From: Grimontia kaedaensis
GTDB lineage: Bacteria > Pseudomonadota > Gammaproteobacteria > Enterobacterales > Vibrionaceae
Direction of reading: 5' to 3'
Length of the DNA: 64,000 nt
NCBI RefSeq assembly: GCF_023746615.1
Contig: NZ_CP082275.1
Coordinates: 3,596,001-3,660,000, forward strand
Each line of letters opens with the position of its first letter. Position 1 is the stretch's first letter. The position numbers and the translations under genes are program-made. This document shows positions 18,511 through 28,630 of this stretch, in pieces. The notes beneath the pieces are model-generated. The model was given only the letters and a program-made list of their open reading frames with translations, was not told the origin of the DNA and did not search any database.

Positions 18511-20039
18511 CAGCCCTCCCTGGTCACACGCAGGACTTCTTCGAGCGTGGTCTCACCCCGACGCACTTTCATCAAGCCATCAGCGCGGATGCTTGGGGTA
18601 GACTCGCGAACATAACGCTCAATCGCCTGCTCACCCGCTTCGTTATGGATAAGCTCTTGCACTTGAGTATCAACCACAAGAAGTTCGTGGATACCGGTAC
18701 GACCGCGATACCCTTTGTGGTTGCACTTCTTACAGCCTTTAGCTTTATAAAGTGTCAGCGATTCACTTTCCGGCATTTCAAACCAGGCTTTGCTCTGGGC
18801 ATCCGCTTCATAAGGTTCTTTGCAGTCTGGGCACAAGGTACGAACCAATCGCTGCGCCAGCACGCCAAGAAGTGAAGAGGATACTAGGAACGGCTCAATG
18901 CCCATGTCACGAAGACGGGTCACGGCACCGACTGCGGTATTGGTGTGAAGCGTCGACATCACAAGGTGACCCGTCAACGATGCCTGCACCGCAATTTGCG
19001 CAGTTTCAAGGTCACGGATCTCACCAACCATCACCACGTCCGGGTCCTGACGCAAGATAGCACGAAGGCCACGGGCAAAGGTCATATCAACTTTGGTATT
19101 CACCTGTGTCTGGCCGATGCCATCGATATCAAATTCGATAGGGTCTTCGACCGTCAGAATGTTTCGCTCCGCACTGTTAAGCTCGGTCAGGCCAGCATAA
19201 AGCGTGGTCGATTTACCCGAACCAGTCGGACCGGTCACCAGCAAGATACCGTGCGGACGCTTGATAAGATGCTGGAAGTTGTCATGCACCGCTGGGGTCA
19301 TGCCCAAGCTTTCTAGATCAAGCTGGGTTGCGTTTTTATCGAGAAGACGCAGTACCACGCGCTCGCCGTGGGATGACGGCATAGTCGATACACGCACATC
19401 AACAGCACGGCCACCAATGCGCAGCGAAATACGACCATCCTGAGGCACGCGTTTTTCCGCAATATCCAGTCGCGCCATGACCTTGATACGTGATACCAAA
19501 AGCGGAGCCAGTTTGCGACTAGGGCTCAATACCTCACGCAGCACACCATCCACGCGGAAGCGGATAGACAGACTCTTCTCGAAGGTTTCAATATGGATAT
19601 CCGAGGCTGTTTCTTTGATCGCCTCACCGAGCATGGCGTTAATAAGTTTGATGATCGGCGCATCGTCTTCTGACTCCAGCAAGTCCTCACTCTGTGGCAG
19701 CTCTTCTGCCAGCGCAAAGAAGTCGTCACTGTCTGCACCGATGTCTTCCATCAGCTGTTGAGCTTCTGATGAATCACGCTGGTAAAGCTGGGTCAGCTTT
19801 GGCTCAAAGTCTTCCGAACGCAGTTGAACTGGCGTGAAGCCATGACCCAAAACCCGACGCACTTCATTGAGCACAGCAGGCTTTGGCTGATCGCGGTAGT
19901 AGAGTAGAAAACCGTTCTCTGTTCGCTCCACCACGACGCCATGGCGCTTGGCAAAGCCAAACGGCAGCCGTGTGACTGCCATTGGGACATCAAGGTCCTG
20001 AACCAGTTCTGCTTCCGTTTCCTGAGACAGCATTTCCAT
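18510..20039 (-). CDS. gspE: Type II secretion ATPase E
   Basis: The 509-residue cytoplasmic hexameric ATPase powers pseudopilus assembly. It has the N1 domain that binds GspL, the Walker A motif GPTGSGKSTTLYAGL (about 268-282), the Asp box (LTVEDPIEFDIDGIGQTQVN), Walker B (PDVVMVGEIRDLETA) and the four-cysteine zinc module (CPDCKEPYE...CKKCNHKGY). It can start at the first or third residue, both ATG; the ribosome-binding site does not decide. It lies four bases after gspD. Confidence 0.97.
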   Translation of the reverse strand: MEMLSQETEAELVQDLDVPMAVTRLPFGFAKRHGVVVERTENGFLLYYRDQPKPAVLNEVRRVLGHGFTPVQLRSEDFEPKLTQLYQRDSSEAQQLMEDIGADSDDFFALAEELPQSEDLLESEDDAPIIKLINAMLGEAIKETASDIHIETFEKSLSIRFRVDGVLREVLSPSRKLAPLLVSRIKVMARLDIAEKRVPQDGRISLRIGGRAVDVRVSTMPSSHGERVVLRLLDKNATQLDLESLGMTPAVHDNFQHLIKRPHGILLVTGPTGSGKSTTLYAGLTELNSAERNILTVEDPIEFDIDGIGQTQVNTKVDMTFARGLRAILRQDPDVVMVGEIRDLETAQIAVQASLTGHLVMSTLHTNTAVGAVTRLRDMGIEPFLVSSSLLGVLAQRLVRTLCPDCKEPYEADAQSKAWFEMPESESLTLYKAKGCKKCNHKGYRGRTGIHELLVVDTQVQELIHNEAGEQAIERYVRESTPSIRADGLMKVRRGETTLEEVLRVTREG

Positions 20040-20043
20040 GGCC

Positions 20044-22062
20044 TTACCTCAGCTCAGCCATGATGGCGCGCACTTCCGCAGGCATGGTCAAATCAGAGCC
20101 AAACTCCGGTAATACTGGCGTTGTCACGCCCGGCATCAACTTCACCTCTTCCTGCGCACGGAAAATCTGCTCTGCACGGATGTAGTTGTATTTGCGTTGC
20201 GTGATGCCATCTGCGGTCAGACCGGTGCGGATGATAGTCGGCTTGATAAATAGCATCAGGTTACGCTTGGTTTTTCCTGACGATGTAGATTTGAACAGGT
20301 GGCCAAGAATTGGGATATCACCCAGCAAAGGTACCTTCTGCTCGCTCTCGTTGGTTTGCTCGTCAATCAGACCACTCAGTACAATCATCTGCTGATCAGC
20401 AGCCAATACCGAGGTATTGATTTGACGCTTACCAAAGCGGATATCGACGGCGCCGCTTGCACCCAATACGTTCGAGATTTCCTGTTCGATGTTGAGCTGT
20501 ACGGAATCACCTTCGTTGATTTGCGGGGTGATCTTGAGTTTCACACCGACATCTTTACGCTCAACCGTCTGGAATGGGTTGTCGTTGTTGGAACCTGTGG
20601 CAGAGCCAGTCACAACCGGTACTTCCTCACCCACGATGAACGAGGCTTCTTCGTTATCCAATACCATCAGGCTTGGCGAAGAGAGGATGTTGGAATCACT
20701 GTTGGTTGATACTGCAGTCACCAAAGCAGTCCAGTCACCAAACACCACACCAGCAGCCAAGCCACTTACACCGCCCAGCACTTCAGCAATCGCCGTAGGG
20801 TCGCCGGATTCTGTGATTGGCACTTCCACCAGATTGTTGTTGTTGTCAAAGCGCGATTCTGTGGTCGTGGTGTCTTTCGCTTCTTCCTGCGCAGCCAAGT
20901 AGTTAGTGATGGGTACGCCGGTATTACCAAACTGGATACCACCACCGTCCAGTGACCCCCACTGAATACCGAGATTTGCACCGTCGCTTTCTGACATTTC
21001 GACGATCATGGCTTCAATCAGAACTTGGGCACGGCGAATATCCAGCTGCGAAATCACACCTTCCAACGCACGCATAATGTCTGGTGGCGCAGTGATAACC
21101 AATGAGTTTGTGCCTTTATGCGCAGAAATCTTTACGTCGCCACCCACGCTGGTAGCAGCCTTCTGACCGCCCTGTTTCTCAGCAATCAAGTTTTCAGATA
21201 CGCCCTGAAGCACATCAACCACGTCTTCGGCCTTGGCGTAACGCAGATAAATAACGCGGTTGTTACCAACGGTTGCCATTTCACGGTCAAGCTGGGAAAT
21301 CAGACGGCGGATGCGATCGCGCACTTGAGGCTCACCGGAGATCAGTACGGAATTGGTACGCTCATCTGCAACAAAACTCGGCTGCAATAGCGCTGGGGTG
21401 TTCTTGCCGTCGCCTTGCTTATTCAGGCTTTCAACAATACGCACCATTTCTGACGCCGAAGCATGCTTGAGGTTAACGACCTCAACTTCTTTGTTACCCG
21501 CTTGGTCAACGCGCTCAATGATGTTTGCCAAACGATTTACCACCGCTGCACGGCCCGTGATCATGATGACGTTGGCTGGGTCATAGTGAACCACGTTACC
21601 GGCACCTGCGTTATCAATCAGCTGACGCAGCAACGGAGACAGTTCACGCACAGAAACGTTTTTCACTGAGACAACGCGGGTGACAACCGCATCGCCCTGA
21701 ATGTTGTCATTGTCGCCCACGACCGGAATCGCCGATTGCTTGGCGTCTTTGTCACGTAATACTTTCAGCACGCCATTTTCCATTTCAACCACAGCAAAGC
21801 CATAAACTGACAGTACGTTGAGGAAAAACTGGTAGTACTGATCTTCATTCAGAACGTCGTAGCTGCGCACGTTCACTTTACCGCGCACTGCTGGGTCAAC
21901 AATGATGGTCTTCTCGAGGTTGCGTCCTACAATCTCGATAAATTCCTGGATATCTGTTCCCTTAAAACTGGCACTGAACTCGGCAGCCCAAGCTCCCATG
22001 CTCTGCATGGCAAGCACACCTGCAACTAACCAGGTTGTTTTACGTTTTTTCCACGTATTCAC
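20044..22062 (-). CDS. gspD: Type II secretion outer-membrane secretin D
   Basis: The 672-residue protein forms the outer-membrane gate. It has a signal peptide (about 1-26, AWA/AEF), the periplasmic N0 to N3 domains (about 27-330) and the secretin domain (about 340-600), including the conserved VPVVTGS and ERKDVGVKLKITP segments, followed by the S-domain. Length matches EpsD (674). Asn/Thr-rich linkers at about 380-415 lie in the N3-secretin region. It is the second gene of the operon. Confidence 0.97.
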   Translation of the reverse strand: MNTWKKRKTTWLVAGVLAMQSMGAWAAEFSASFKGTDIQEFIEIVGRNLEKTIIVDPAVRGKVNVRSYDVLNEDQYYQFFLNVLSVYGFAVVEMENGVLKVLRDKDAKQSAIPVVGDNDNIQGDAVVTRVVSVKNVSVRELSPLLRQLIDNAGAGNVVHYDPANVIMITGRAAVVNRLANIIERVDQAGNKEVEVVNLKHASASEMVRIVESLNKQGDGKNTPALLQPSFVADERTNSVLISGEPQVRDRIRRLISQLDREMATVGNNRVIYLRYAKAEDVVDVLQGVSENLIAEKQGGQKAATSVGGDVKISAHKGTNSLVITAPPDIMRALEGVISQLDIRRAQVLIEAMIVEMSESDGANLGIQWGSLDGGGIQFGNTGVPITNYLAAQEEAKDTTTTESRFDNNNNLVEVPITESGDPTAIAEVLGGVSGLAAGVVFGDWTALVTAVSTNSDSNILSSPSLMVLDNEEASFIVGEEVPVVTGSATGSNNDNPFQTVERKDVGVKLKITPQINEGDSVQLNIEQEISNVLGASGAVDIRFGKRQINTSVLAADQQMIVLSGLIDEQTNESEQKVPLLGDIPILGHLFKSTSSGKTKRNLMLFIKPTIIRTGLTADGITQRKYNYIRAEQIFRAQEEVKLMPGVTTPVLPEFGSDLTMPAEVRAIMAELR

Positions 22063-22085
22063 TTCGTTCTCCGTTTCCAGTCCAG

Positions 22086-23000
22086 TTATAGACCGATATA
22101 AATTTCGTGCAACTGACCGCCACGCTGGACGGTAAGGCTGATCTCAGAGGCATCAGACAAACTTTGCCAGATACGGTTCATTTCTGCTGGGTTGGTCAAA
22201 TCTGCCCCATTAATCCCTACAGCAATATCACCGGACTGAAGACCCGCCTGTTCAAACAGTCGACTGTCTCCGCCAGGGCCCAAGCGGTAACCCACTAGCC
22301 CTTCTTCATTTCTTTCCTGCGACAGGGTGATGTATTTCAGCAGCGATTGCGGGTTATTCAGGATTTCCGCTTTCACATTGCTCAAATCTGCCTGTCCTGT
22401 GTTACGGGGAATATTCGGCTTGGTTTGCGCTCGGGTCGGCGCAGGGGCGGAGTTGGACTTGTTATAATCCACACCCGCCAGCATCAAAGCTTCATCACGG
22501 CCGTTATTTCTGAGGATAACGCGATCATTGAGTACCTGTCTGAGGATAACGCGCGTTCCCTCTATCGCTTCACCAATGCCGTAGGTTTTTTGCGAGCCAC
22601 GGTTGGCAATAACAGCTAATCCGCGATCAGGTTCAGAGCTCGCGACCAGCCCCACCAAAGTCAGGTTCAAACGTGTGCGGGGAGCATCAACAACCGGTTC
22701 AGGCTTCTTCTCAACAGGTGCAGCTTTGGCACTGTATCGGCCAAAGAAATGACGATTAACCAATTTATCGAGTTGGTAGGCGGGACCCTGTGCACTGACA
22801 CTAGCCACCGCTGCGGGGGTCTCAGAAACAGCCTCAGGTGTGGCGTTTGGTACCCAAACCCACACCAGTCTTCCCAGCGTCCAAGCCAGTATAAGAACCA
22901 GTAAAAGCGTCACCCACTTCGCAAGAGTGGCCGGAAACGCTTTTCCAAGTTGCGGTTGCGCCCAAACGGGTAAGCGCTTTATCCCAAAATTCGCAGACAT
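22086..23000 (-). CDS. gspC: Type II secretion system protein C
   Basis: The 304-residue bitopic protein has one membrane helix (about 30-50), the HR domain (about 90-180) that contacts the GspD N0 domain, and a C-terminal PDZ domain (about 215-304, LFEQAGLQSGDIAVGINGADL) involved in substrate choice. It is the first gene of the operon, with a promoter about 75 bases upstream. Confidence 0.96.
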   Translation of the reverse strand: MSANFGIKRLPVWAQPQLGKAFPATLAKWVTLLLVLILAWTLGRLVWVWVPNATPEAVSETPAAVASVSAQGPAYQLDKLVNRHFFGRYSAKAAPVEKKPEPVVDAPRTRLNLTLVGLVASSEPDRGLAVIANRGSQKTYGIGEAIEGTRVILRQVLNDRVILRNNGRDEALMLAGVDYNKSNSAPAPTRAQTKPNIPRNTGQADLSNVKAEILNNPQSLLKYITLSQERNEEGLVGYRLGPGGDSRLFEQAGLQSGDIAVGINGADLTNPAEMNRIWQSLSDASEISLTVQRGGQLHEIYIGL

Positions 23001-23074
23001 GCTTTTCCTGTTACAAACATCGGCATTTCATTGCCATTCAGTCAATTGCCGCATTTGGTACCTGATGGCACCTT

Positions 23075-23103
23075 TATATAAGAATATGAAATTGACTGTC
23101 CAA
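23075..23103 (-). promoter_or_regulatory. Probable promoter of the gsp operon
   Basis: TTGGAC (23098-23103) and TATATA (23075-23080) lie 17 bases apart on the minus strand, upstream of gspC. It is the only convincing sigma-70 promoter seen for the twelve-gene run. Confidence 0.6.
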
Positions 23104-23170
23104 TTTACCTGTTTTCTTTTCCCTTGCCGATAAGTGAGAACCGATTTTTGTCTGAATGATTCCATTGCGG

Positions 23171-23199
23171 CTTGAAAGTTAGACGAATGGACACCATAT
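23171..23199 (+). promoter_or_regulatory. Probable sigma-32 (heat-shock) promoter for hslR-hslO
   Basis: CTTGAA (23171-23176) and CACCATAT (23192-23199) are separated by 15 bases, close to the sigma-32 consensus CTTGAA and CCCCATNT. Both downstream genes encode heat-shock proteins in E. coli, which supports the reading. Confidence 0.6.
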
Positions 23200-23275
23200 A
23201 AGAGCTCTAATTGTGATGCTGATCGTATTCAGCAAACGTGATAAGTTTAGCCCCCCGAATGTAAAGGAGTGTCTA

Positions 23276-23686
23276 GTGGGCTCGAAACACAACGATTTTG
23301 ATCAAGATTTGCAGGTAAGGCTGGATAAATGGCTTTGGGCTGCGCGTTTCTATAAAACGCGTACTACGGCGAGAAACATGATTGATGGTGGCAAGGTTCA
23401 CTACAATGGTCAGCGCTCAAAACCGAGCAAACTGGTGGAAATTGGTGCCGAGATCAAACTGAGACAGGGCTTTGATGAGAAAATCATCATCGTCGAACAG
23501 CTTAGCGAGCGGCGCCGCGGTGCGCCCGAAGCTCAGGCCCTTTACCGGGAAACTGATGAGAGTCTGTCGCGTAGGGAACAACGAAGCCTTGAACGTCAGA
23601 TGAATGCACACAATCCAAGTCCAGATCGTCGTCCTGACAAAAAGCAGCGACGCGATATTATCAAATTTAGAAACAGTAACGATTAA
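23276..23686 (+). CDS. hslR: Ribosome-associated heat shock protein Hsp15
   Basis: The 136-residue protein has an S4 RNA-binding domain near its N terminus (VRLDKWLWAARFYKTRTTARNM) and a basic C-terminal tail (PDRRPDKKQRRDIIKF), as in E. coli Hsp15 (133). Hsp15 binds free 50S subunits carrying stalled peptidyl-tRNA and helps to recycle them. The GTG at 23276 is chosen because AAGGAG lies seven bases upstream and homology begins just after it. It is followed by hslO after 18 bases, in one operon. Confidence 0.95.
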   Translation: MGSKHNDFDQDLQVRLDKWLWAARFYKTRTTARNMIDGGKVHYNGQRSKPSKLVEIGAEIKLRQGFDEKIIIVEQLSERRRGAPEAQALYRETDESLSRREQRSLERQMNAHNPSPDRRPDKKQRRDIIKFRNSND

Positions 23687-23704
23687 CGCCGGAGAAGTTA
23701 TCCC

Positions 23705-24580
23705 ATGGCACAAGACAGTCTGCACCGTTATTTGTTCGATGGCGTCTCTGTACGCGGCGAACTGGTTCAACTTTCTGATTCATTCCAACAGCTGACCGGC
23801 AGCAAAGACTACCCGGCGGTAGTTAAAGATCTGCTGGGCGAGCTGATGGTTGCAACCAGCCTACTGACAGCAACGCTGAAGTTTGAAGGCAGTATTACGG
23901 TACAAATCCAAGGTGATGGCCCTGTGTCACTTATCGTTATCAACGGCAATCACGATCAGGTACTGCGTGGCACTGCGCGCTGGAATGGCGATCTGCCAGA
24001 AGCAGCAACTTTGCCAGAGCTGATGGGCAAAGGTCACATCGTGATCACTATCGAGCCAGACCAAGGCGAGCGCTACCAGGGCATCGTTGGTCTGGAAGGT
24101 GATACGTTGCAGGAATGTCTGGAAGACTACTTCGCACGTTCTGAGCAATTGAAGACCCGCCTGTGGCTGCGTGCTGGAAAAGTAGACGGCGAATCGAAGG
24201 CGGCTGGTATGCTGCTGCAAATCCTACCAGATGACATCGGTAATGAGGACGATTTCGACCATTTAGCGAAGTTGACCGAAACAGTTAAAGATGAAGAGCT
24301 CTTCAATCTTGAAGCAGAAGAAGTGTTATACCGTCTTTACCATCAGGAAAATGTGAAAGTCTACGAACCGAAAAATGTGACATTCAACTGTTCATGCTCG
24401 CGTGAGCGCAGCGCTTCTGCGATTGCTGCGATTGAACGTCAGGAAGTTGAAAAAATGGTCGCAGAGACCGGAAATATCAAACTTCACTGCGACTATTGCG
24501 GCGCTGACTATGAATTTGATTCCGTTGATATTTCAGCAATTTTTGACCAAAGCGGCCCTTCATCAGAAGCCATACATTAA
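23705..24580 (+). CDS. hslO: Redox-regulated chaperonin Hsp33
   Basis: The 291-residue cytoplasmic holdase is activated by oxidation. The C-terminal zinc switch is intact: CSCS (about 229-232) and CDYC (about 262-265). The N-terminal domain contains the conserved EGSITVQIQGDGPVSLIV stretch. Length matches E. coli Hsp33 (292). It is the second gene of the hslR-hslO operon and is followed by a strong terminator. Confidence 0.97.
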   Translation: MAQDSLHRYLFDGVSVRGELVQLSDSFQQLTGSKDYPAVVKDLLGELMVATSLLTATLKFEGSITVQIQGDGPVSLIVINGNHDQVLRGTARWNGDLPEAATLPELMGKGHIVITIEPDQGERYQGIVGLEGDTLQECLEDYFARSEQLKTRLWLRAGKVDGESKAAGMLLQILPDDIGNEDDFDHLAKLTETVKDEELFNLEAEEVLYRLYHQENVKVYEPKNVTFNCSCSRERSASAIAAIERQEVEKMVAETGNIKLHCDYCGADYEFDSVDISAIFDQSGPSSEAIH

Positions 24581-24617
24581 TAATTTTCTTAAATAATTAA
24601 TGGTTAAAAATCCATCA

Positions 24618-24645
24618 AAAACCGGCCTTTAAGCCGGTTTTTTTG
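24618..24645 (+). terminator. Terminator after hslO
   Basis: An AAACCGGC / GCCGGTTT stem with a CTTTAA-type loop is followed by T7. Confidence 0.88.
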
Positions 24646-24891
24646 TCAATTATCTCCCTTTTCCCAAAAAAAATACGCCACACTCTAACTGCTTAATTTT
24701 GTACAAATAATAATCACTTCCGTGTGGCACATACGCGCAACATGGCGGTAATATTATAGGTACAAACTAGTTAAGACTATTAAAATCCCTTAATTTGTTT
24801 GTGGTTATATTTTGAGTTAACTCTCTGAATTGGCTAATTCAGGTTGCTAGCATGGACGACAGTTACATTACATCTTACCCAAGGAGCACCT

Positions 24892-26523
24892 ATGACTGTC
24901 ATGAACGTCGAAAAAAAGGTTGCAAATAATATCGATTTGTCAAAACACGGCTTACACGATGTTAAAGAGATTATTCGTAACCCTACCTACGAACAACTTT
25001 TCGTCGAGGAGACCAAGCCGGAGCTGGAAGGATTTGAGAGAGGCACTGTCACGGAGCTGGGTGCAGTGGCTGTTGATACCGGAATTTTTACCGGTCGTTC
25101 TCCCAAAGACAAATACATTGTGCGCGACAATACAACCCAAGACACCATATGGTGGTCAGATCAAGGGACTAACGATAATAAACCTATCGACCAACATGTC
25201 TGGGATGACCTAAAAGCCCTCGTTACCCATCAACTGTCGGGCAAACGCGTGTTTGTGATTGATGGTTACTGTGGTGCCAACCCTGATACCCGCCTGAGCA
25301 TCCGCGTTATCACCGAAGTGGCTTGGCAGGCGCACTTCGTGAAAAACATGTTTATCCGCCCAACAGAAGAAGAGCTGGAAAACTTTGAGCCTGATTTCGT
25401 GGTCATGAACGGAGCAAAGTGCGTCAATGAAAAGTGGCAGGAGCATGGTCTGAACTCCGAAAACTTCACAGTCTTCAACCTAACTGAGCGTATGCAGCTC
25501 ATCGGCGGTACCTGGTATGGCGGTGAAATGAAAAAAGGTATGTTCGCCATGATGAACTACTTCCTGCCGCTCCAAGACATTGCATCTATGCACTGTTCCG
25601 CCAATATGAACAAAGATGGTGAAGTGGCGGTTTTCTTTGGCCTGTCTGGCACAGGTAAAACCACCTTGTCTACCGACCCGAAACGCGCACTTATCGGCGA
25701 TGATGAGCATGGATGGGATGATAACGGCGTTTTCAACTTTGAAGGCGGCTGTTACGCGAAAACCATCAAGCTGTCTAAAGAGGCCGAGCCGGATATTTAC
25801 AACGCGATTCGCCGCGATGCACTGCTGGAAAATGTCACCGTTCGCAACGACGGCTCCATTGATTTCGACGACGGTTCTAAAACAGAGAATACCCGTGTTT
25901 CTTACCCGCTTTACCACATTGAAAACATTGTGAAGCCGATATCGAAAGGCGGCCATGCTAACAAAGTAATTTTCCTGTCTGCGGATGCGTTCGGTGTACT
26001 TCCTCCGGTATCCAAGCTGACACCGGAGCAAACTAAGTACCACTTCCTGTCTGGCTTTACCGCCAAACTGGCGGGTACTGAACGCGGTATCACTGAACCA
26101 ACCCCAACCTTCTCTGCTTGCTTCGGTAACGCGTTTCTGACGCTGCACCCAACCAAGTACGCTGAAGTGCTGGTAAAACGCATGGAAGCGGCAGGTGCGG
26201 AAGCGTATCTGGTCAACACTGGCTGGAACGGCTCCGGTAAGCGCATTTCCATCAAAGACACCCGCGCGATCATCGATGCGATTCTGGATGGTTCGATTGA
26301 AAAAGCGGAAACCAAAGTGGTTCCAATCTTCAATCTGGAAGTGCCTGTCAAACTGCACGATGTTGATCCGGATATTCTAGATCCACGTGATACTTACATT
26401 GACCCTCTTCAGTGGGAAAGCAAAGCAGAAGGCTTAGCGAAACGCTTTGTCGACAACTTTGCGAAATACACCGACACGCCAGAAGGTGAAGCATTGGTGA
26501 AAGCCGGCCCTCAGCTTGGCTAA
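24892..26523 (+). CDS. pckA: Phosphoenolpyruvate carboxykinase (ATP)
   Basis: PckA converts oxaloacetate and ATP into phosphoenolpyruvate, the committing step of gluconeogenesis. The 543-residue protein has the kinase P-loop GLSGTGKTTLS (about 241-251), the metal-binding DDEHGWDDNGVFNFEGGCYAK stretch in two parts, and the R-binding GTERGITEP. The start at 24892 has AAGGAG seven bases upstream; an in-frame ATG at 24844 lacks one. The 311-base gap upstream (24581-24891) holds the hslO terminator and a TATTAT-like element near 24753. I found no clear CRP site. The gene stands alone. Confidence 0.97.
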   Translation: MTVMNVEKKVANNIDLSKHGLHDVKEIIRNPTYEQLFVEETKPELEGFERGTVTELGAVAVDTGIFTGRSPKDKYIVRDNTTQDTIWWSDQGTNDNKPIDQHVWDDLKALVTHQLSGKRVFVIDGYCGANPDTRLSIRVITEVAWQAHFVKNMFIRPTEEELENFEPDFVVMNGAKCVNEKWQEHGLNSENFTVFNLTERMQLIGGTWYGGEMKKGMFAMMNYFLPLQDIASMHCSANMNKDGEVAVFFGLSGTGKTTLSTDPKRALIGDDEHGWDDNGVFNFEGGCYAKTIKLSKEAEPDIYNAIRRDALLENVTVRNDGSIDFDDGSKTENTRVSYPLYHIENIVKPISKGGHANKVIFLSADAFGVLPPVSKLTPEQTKYHFLSGFTAKLAGTERGITEPTPTFSACFGNAFLTLHPTKYAEVLVKRMEAAGAEAYLVNTGWNGSGKRISIKDTRAIIDAILDGSIEKAETKVVPIFNLEVPVKLHDVDPDILDPRDTYIDPLQWESKAEGLAKRFVDNFAKYTDTPEGEALVKAGPQLG

Positions 26524-26542
26524 ACCATAGACACCAAGAAGC

Positions 26543-26575
26543 AAAGCCCCCAATTTTGGGGGCTTTTAGTTTTTC
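26543..26575 (+). terminator. Terminator after pckA
   Basis: An AAGCCCCCAA / TTGGGGGCTT stem is followed by a T-rich stretch. Confidence 0.85.
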
Positions 26576-26728
26576 GGTTTGCAGGACAATCTCTAAATTC
26601 CTTTACTGCCTTGGCGCTTAAACGGATTACTGCTTGAATAACGTTGATTTTTACGCCAACCTCAACAGAATCGCGGCGTAATACGCTGCCTTTTCCGCAT
26701 CAGATAACTGAAGAGAGAAGATCGCCAA

Positions 26729-28618
26729 ATGCGTTTCCTTGCCAAGCTGCTCGCCTCGCTTGTCATTATTATCATTGTCGCATTGGGTGCGCTTCTCATC
26801 GTGCTCAGCACCAATTACGGCCTGCCTTTGGTACAAAAAGCGGTCAGCACTTTTACTCCCTACTCTCTGCGCGCAGAATCTCTGGATTACGAGCTTCTAA
26901 CGCCTCTTTCACTGGCCTTAAAAGAGCCAAAGCTGATTGAGCAAGAGACCGAGACCAGCATTTATCGAGCCGGATATGCCTCAGTCACATTGTCAGTGTG
27001 GGATTCACTTAATGGTGCACTTGCCTTGCAAAGCGTGGTGGTACGCAGAGCCAACATTGACCTGGCTGACAAAGCCACCTTACCGACATCACTTTCTATC
27101 AAACATCTGGCATTGGACGATGTGGCTTACCAAAGCAATAGCTTTGCTTTCGACCACGCCGATATTCAGGTTTCCAATTGGCGCAACACAGAAGACAAAT
27201 GGGGAAGTTGGCAAGGACAGTTCCAGTTTTCTACGCCTTCACTTTCAATAGATGGTCAAACGCTTTCCAACCTCTTGCTCGATAGCGAACTGACTGACGA
27301 AAAGTGGGAAATTTGGGGACTATCATTCAACAGTGAGTTTGGTAACGTGACTGGCAGCGCCACAGTTGAAAACAAAGAAGTGTTGCTCCACCAGCTCACA
27401 TTGAGTGATGCCCGTATCGAACGCTCTAGCAACCTTGCCAATCTCACTGCGATGTGGGGTTCATTAAGCGAAGATTACGACATTGCTATCAACCGCCTCG
27501 ATTTATTAGATGTGAGCGCATCAGTGGATGACTTCACACTCGAACACCTTAACCTTTCTGCACAGTCAGTAAATCTTCGCAATGGCGAGCTGGTATGGGC
27601 GGCCAACGATGCCTCTTCACTCTTGTCATTCAATGCCAACCTTATCAACTACGATACGTGGCTGCTGACCGATGTGCTGGCAGAGATGTCGCTTTCCCCA
27701 GCGCGCATCGAGGTTGGCGCTTTCTCTTCCAAGATTGATGACGAAGGCTACATTTCATTTGCCGGAGACATAACGCCCGCTTCGTTGTCGTTGCGGTCAC
27801 TGGTGCTTAATGGTCTGACACTGGAAGTAGAAGGTGAGCTTTCAAAGACGCTTTCCTCACATTGGAAACGCTTCGATAATATTCGCGTCGGCAGCCTGTC
27901 TGTCAAACACACCAATGTGACTATGCCTGACCCTACATTTCCGCTTCAAGTCATTGGATTGAATCTTAAAGGTAAGGATTTACTACTTAGGCATGCAAGT
28001 CATGATGGCATGTGGCTGGGGCAACTGACTGGCAGTGCGAAGGCAGCCAGCATTAACCGCATTCCGGTTTCCTCACCTTACGCTGCAATGAAAGTTGAAG
28101 AGGGAATGTGGCAGCTCGACCCTCTCAGCCTCACTTTCAAGCAAGGGCAGCTAGCCGCAAAAGCGACAGCCAACCTAAATAACCCAAGTCGACCCTGGAC
28201 GCTGGAAGGGACAGGGCTCAGCCTTCCAATGTCTATTTACTCACGTTGGCTGGGTCTGAACTTGCCCCTTGACGGTGAACACGATCTCGACGTGCAAGTC
28301 TCAGCGCTTGGCGGTGACGAAGACAGTCTGGCTTACAGCCTAACAGGTGCTCTTAAAGCCACGCCGCACCGCACTGTCATGCAAGTAAGGGAAGACGAAT
28401 CCTTCAGTCAGTCTTTGATGATGCTGTTTTCAGATACGCGTGGAGACGCAGAACGCAACCCTCTCCCTATCAGTGTCGGAGAAGTGAATATTACTGCAGA
28501 CCGCGGCCGGATCAGCTTGGCTCCGCTCAGTCTGGTGCAGGAAGAAAAACGTTCAACCTTGTCTGGACAGTGGGACTTAGTCACCGGTGGAGGCAATCTC
28601 TCCCACACCAGTCAATGA
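26729..28618 (+). CDS. AsmA family protein
   Basis: The 629-residue protein has one N-terminal membrane helix (about residues 8-28, very rich in Ile, Val and Leu) followed by a large periplasmic region of repeated beta-strand character, and the AsmA-type C-terminal region with FKQGQLAAKATANLNNPSRPW. Members of this family (AsmA, TamB, YhdP) are bridge-like proteins that move lipids between membranes or help outer-membrane assembly. The exact subgroup is not clear from sequence alone. It is followed 12 bases later by the 3' end of yiiD in the opposite orientation. Confidence 0.75.
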   Translation: MRFLAKLLASLVIIIIVALGALLIVLSTNYGLPLVQKAVSTFTPYSLRAESLDYELLTPLSLALKEPKLIEQETETSIYRAGYASVTLSVWDSLNGALALQSVVVRRANIDLADKATLPTSLSIKHLALDDVAYQSNSFAFDHADIQVSNWRNTEDKWGSWQGQFQFSTPSLSIDGQTLSNLLLDSELTDEKWEIWGLSFNSEFGNVTGSATVENKEVLLHQLTLSDARIERSSNLANLTAMWGSLSEDYDIAINRLDLLDVSASVDDFTLEHLNLSAQSVNLRNGELVWAANDASSLLSFNANLINYDTWLLTDVLAEMSLSPARIEVGAFSSKIDDEGYISFAGDITPASLSLRSLVLNGLTLEVEGELSKTLSSHWKRFDNIRVGSLSVKHTNVTMPDPTFPLQVIGLNLKGKDLLLRHASHDGMWLGQLTGSAKAASINRIPVSSPYAAMKVEEGMWQLDPLSLTFKQGQLAAKATANLNNPSRPWTLEGTGLSLPMSIYSRWLGLNLPLDGEHDLDVQVSALGGDEDSLAYSLTGALKATPHRTVMQVREDESFSQSLMMLFSDTRGDAERNPLPISVGEVNITADRGRISLAPLSLVQEEKRSTLSGQWDLVTGGGNLSHTSQ

Positions 28619-28630
28619 GAAAACTCGGAA

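Noticed and set aside
24700..24760. CRP site upstream of pckA
   Set aside because: TGTGGCACATACGCGCA has only a left half; the right half does not match TCACA.
25480..26358. Antisense 292-residue open frame in pckA
   Set aside because: It is the complement of a strongly conserved gene; the length is a by-product of codon bias, and no ribosome-binding site or family motif is seen.
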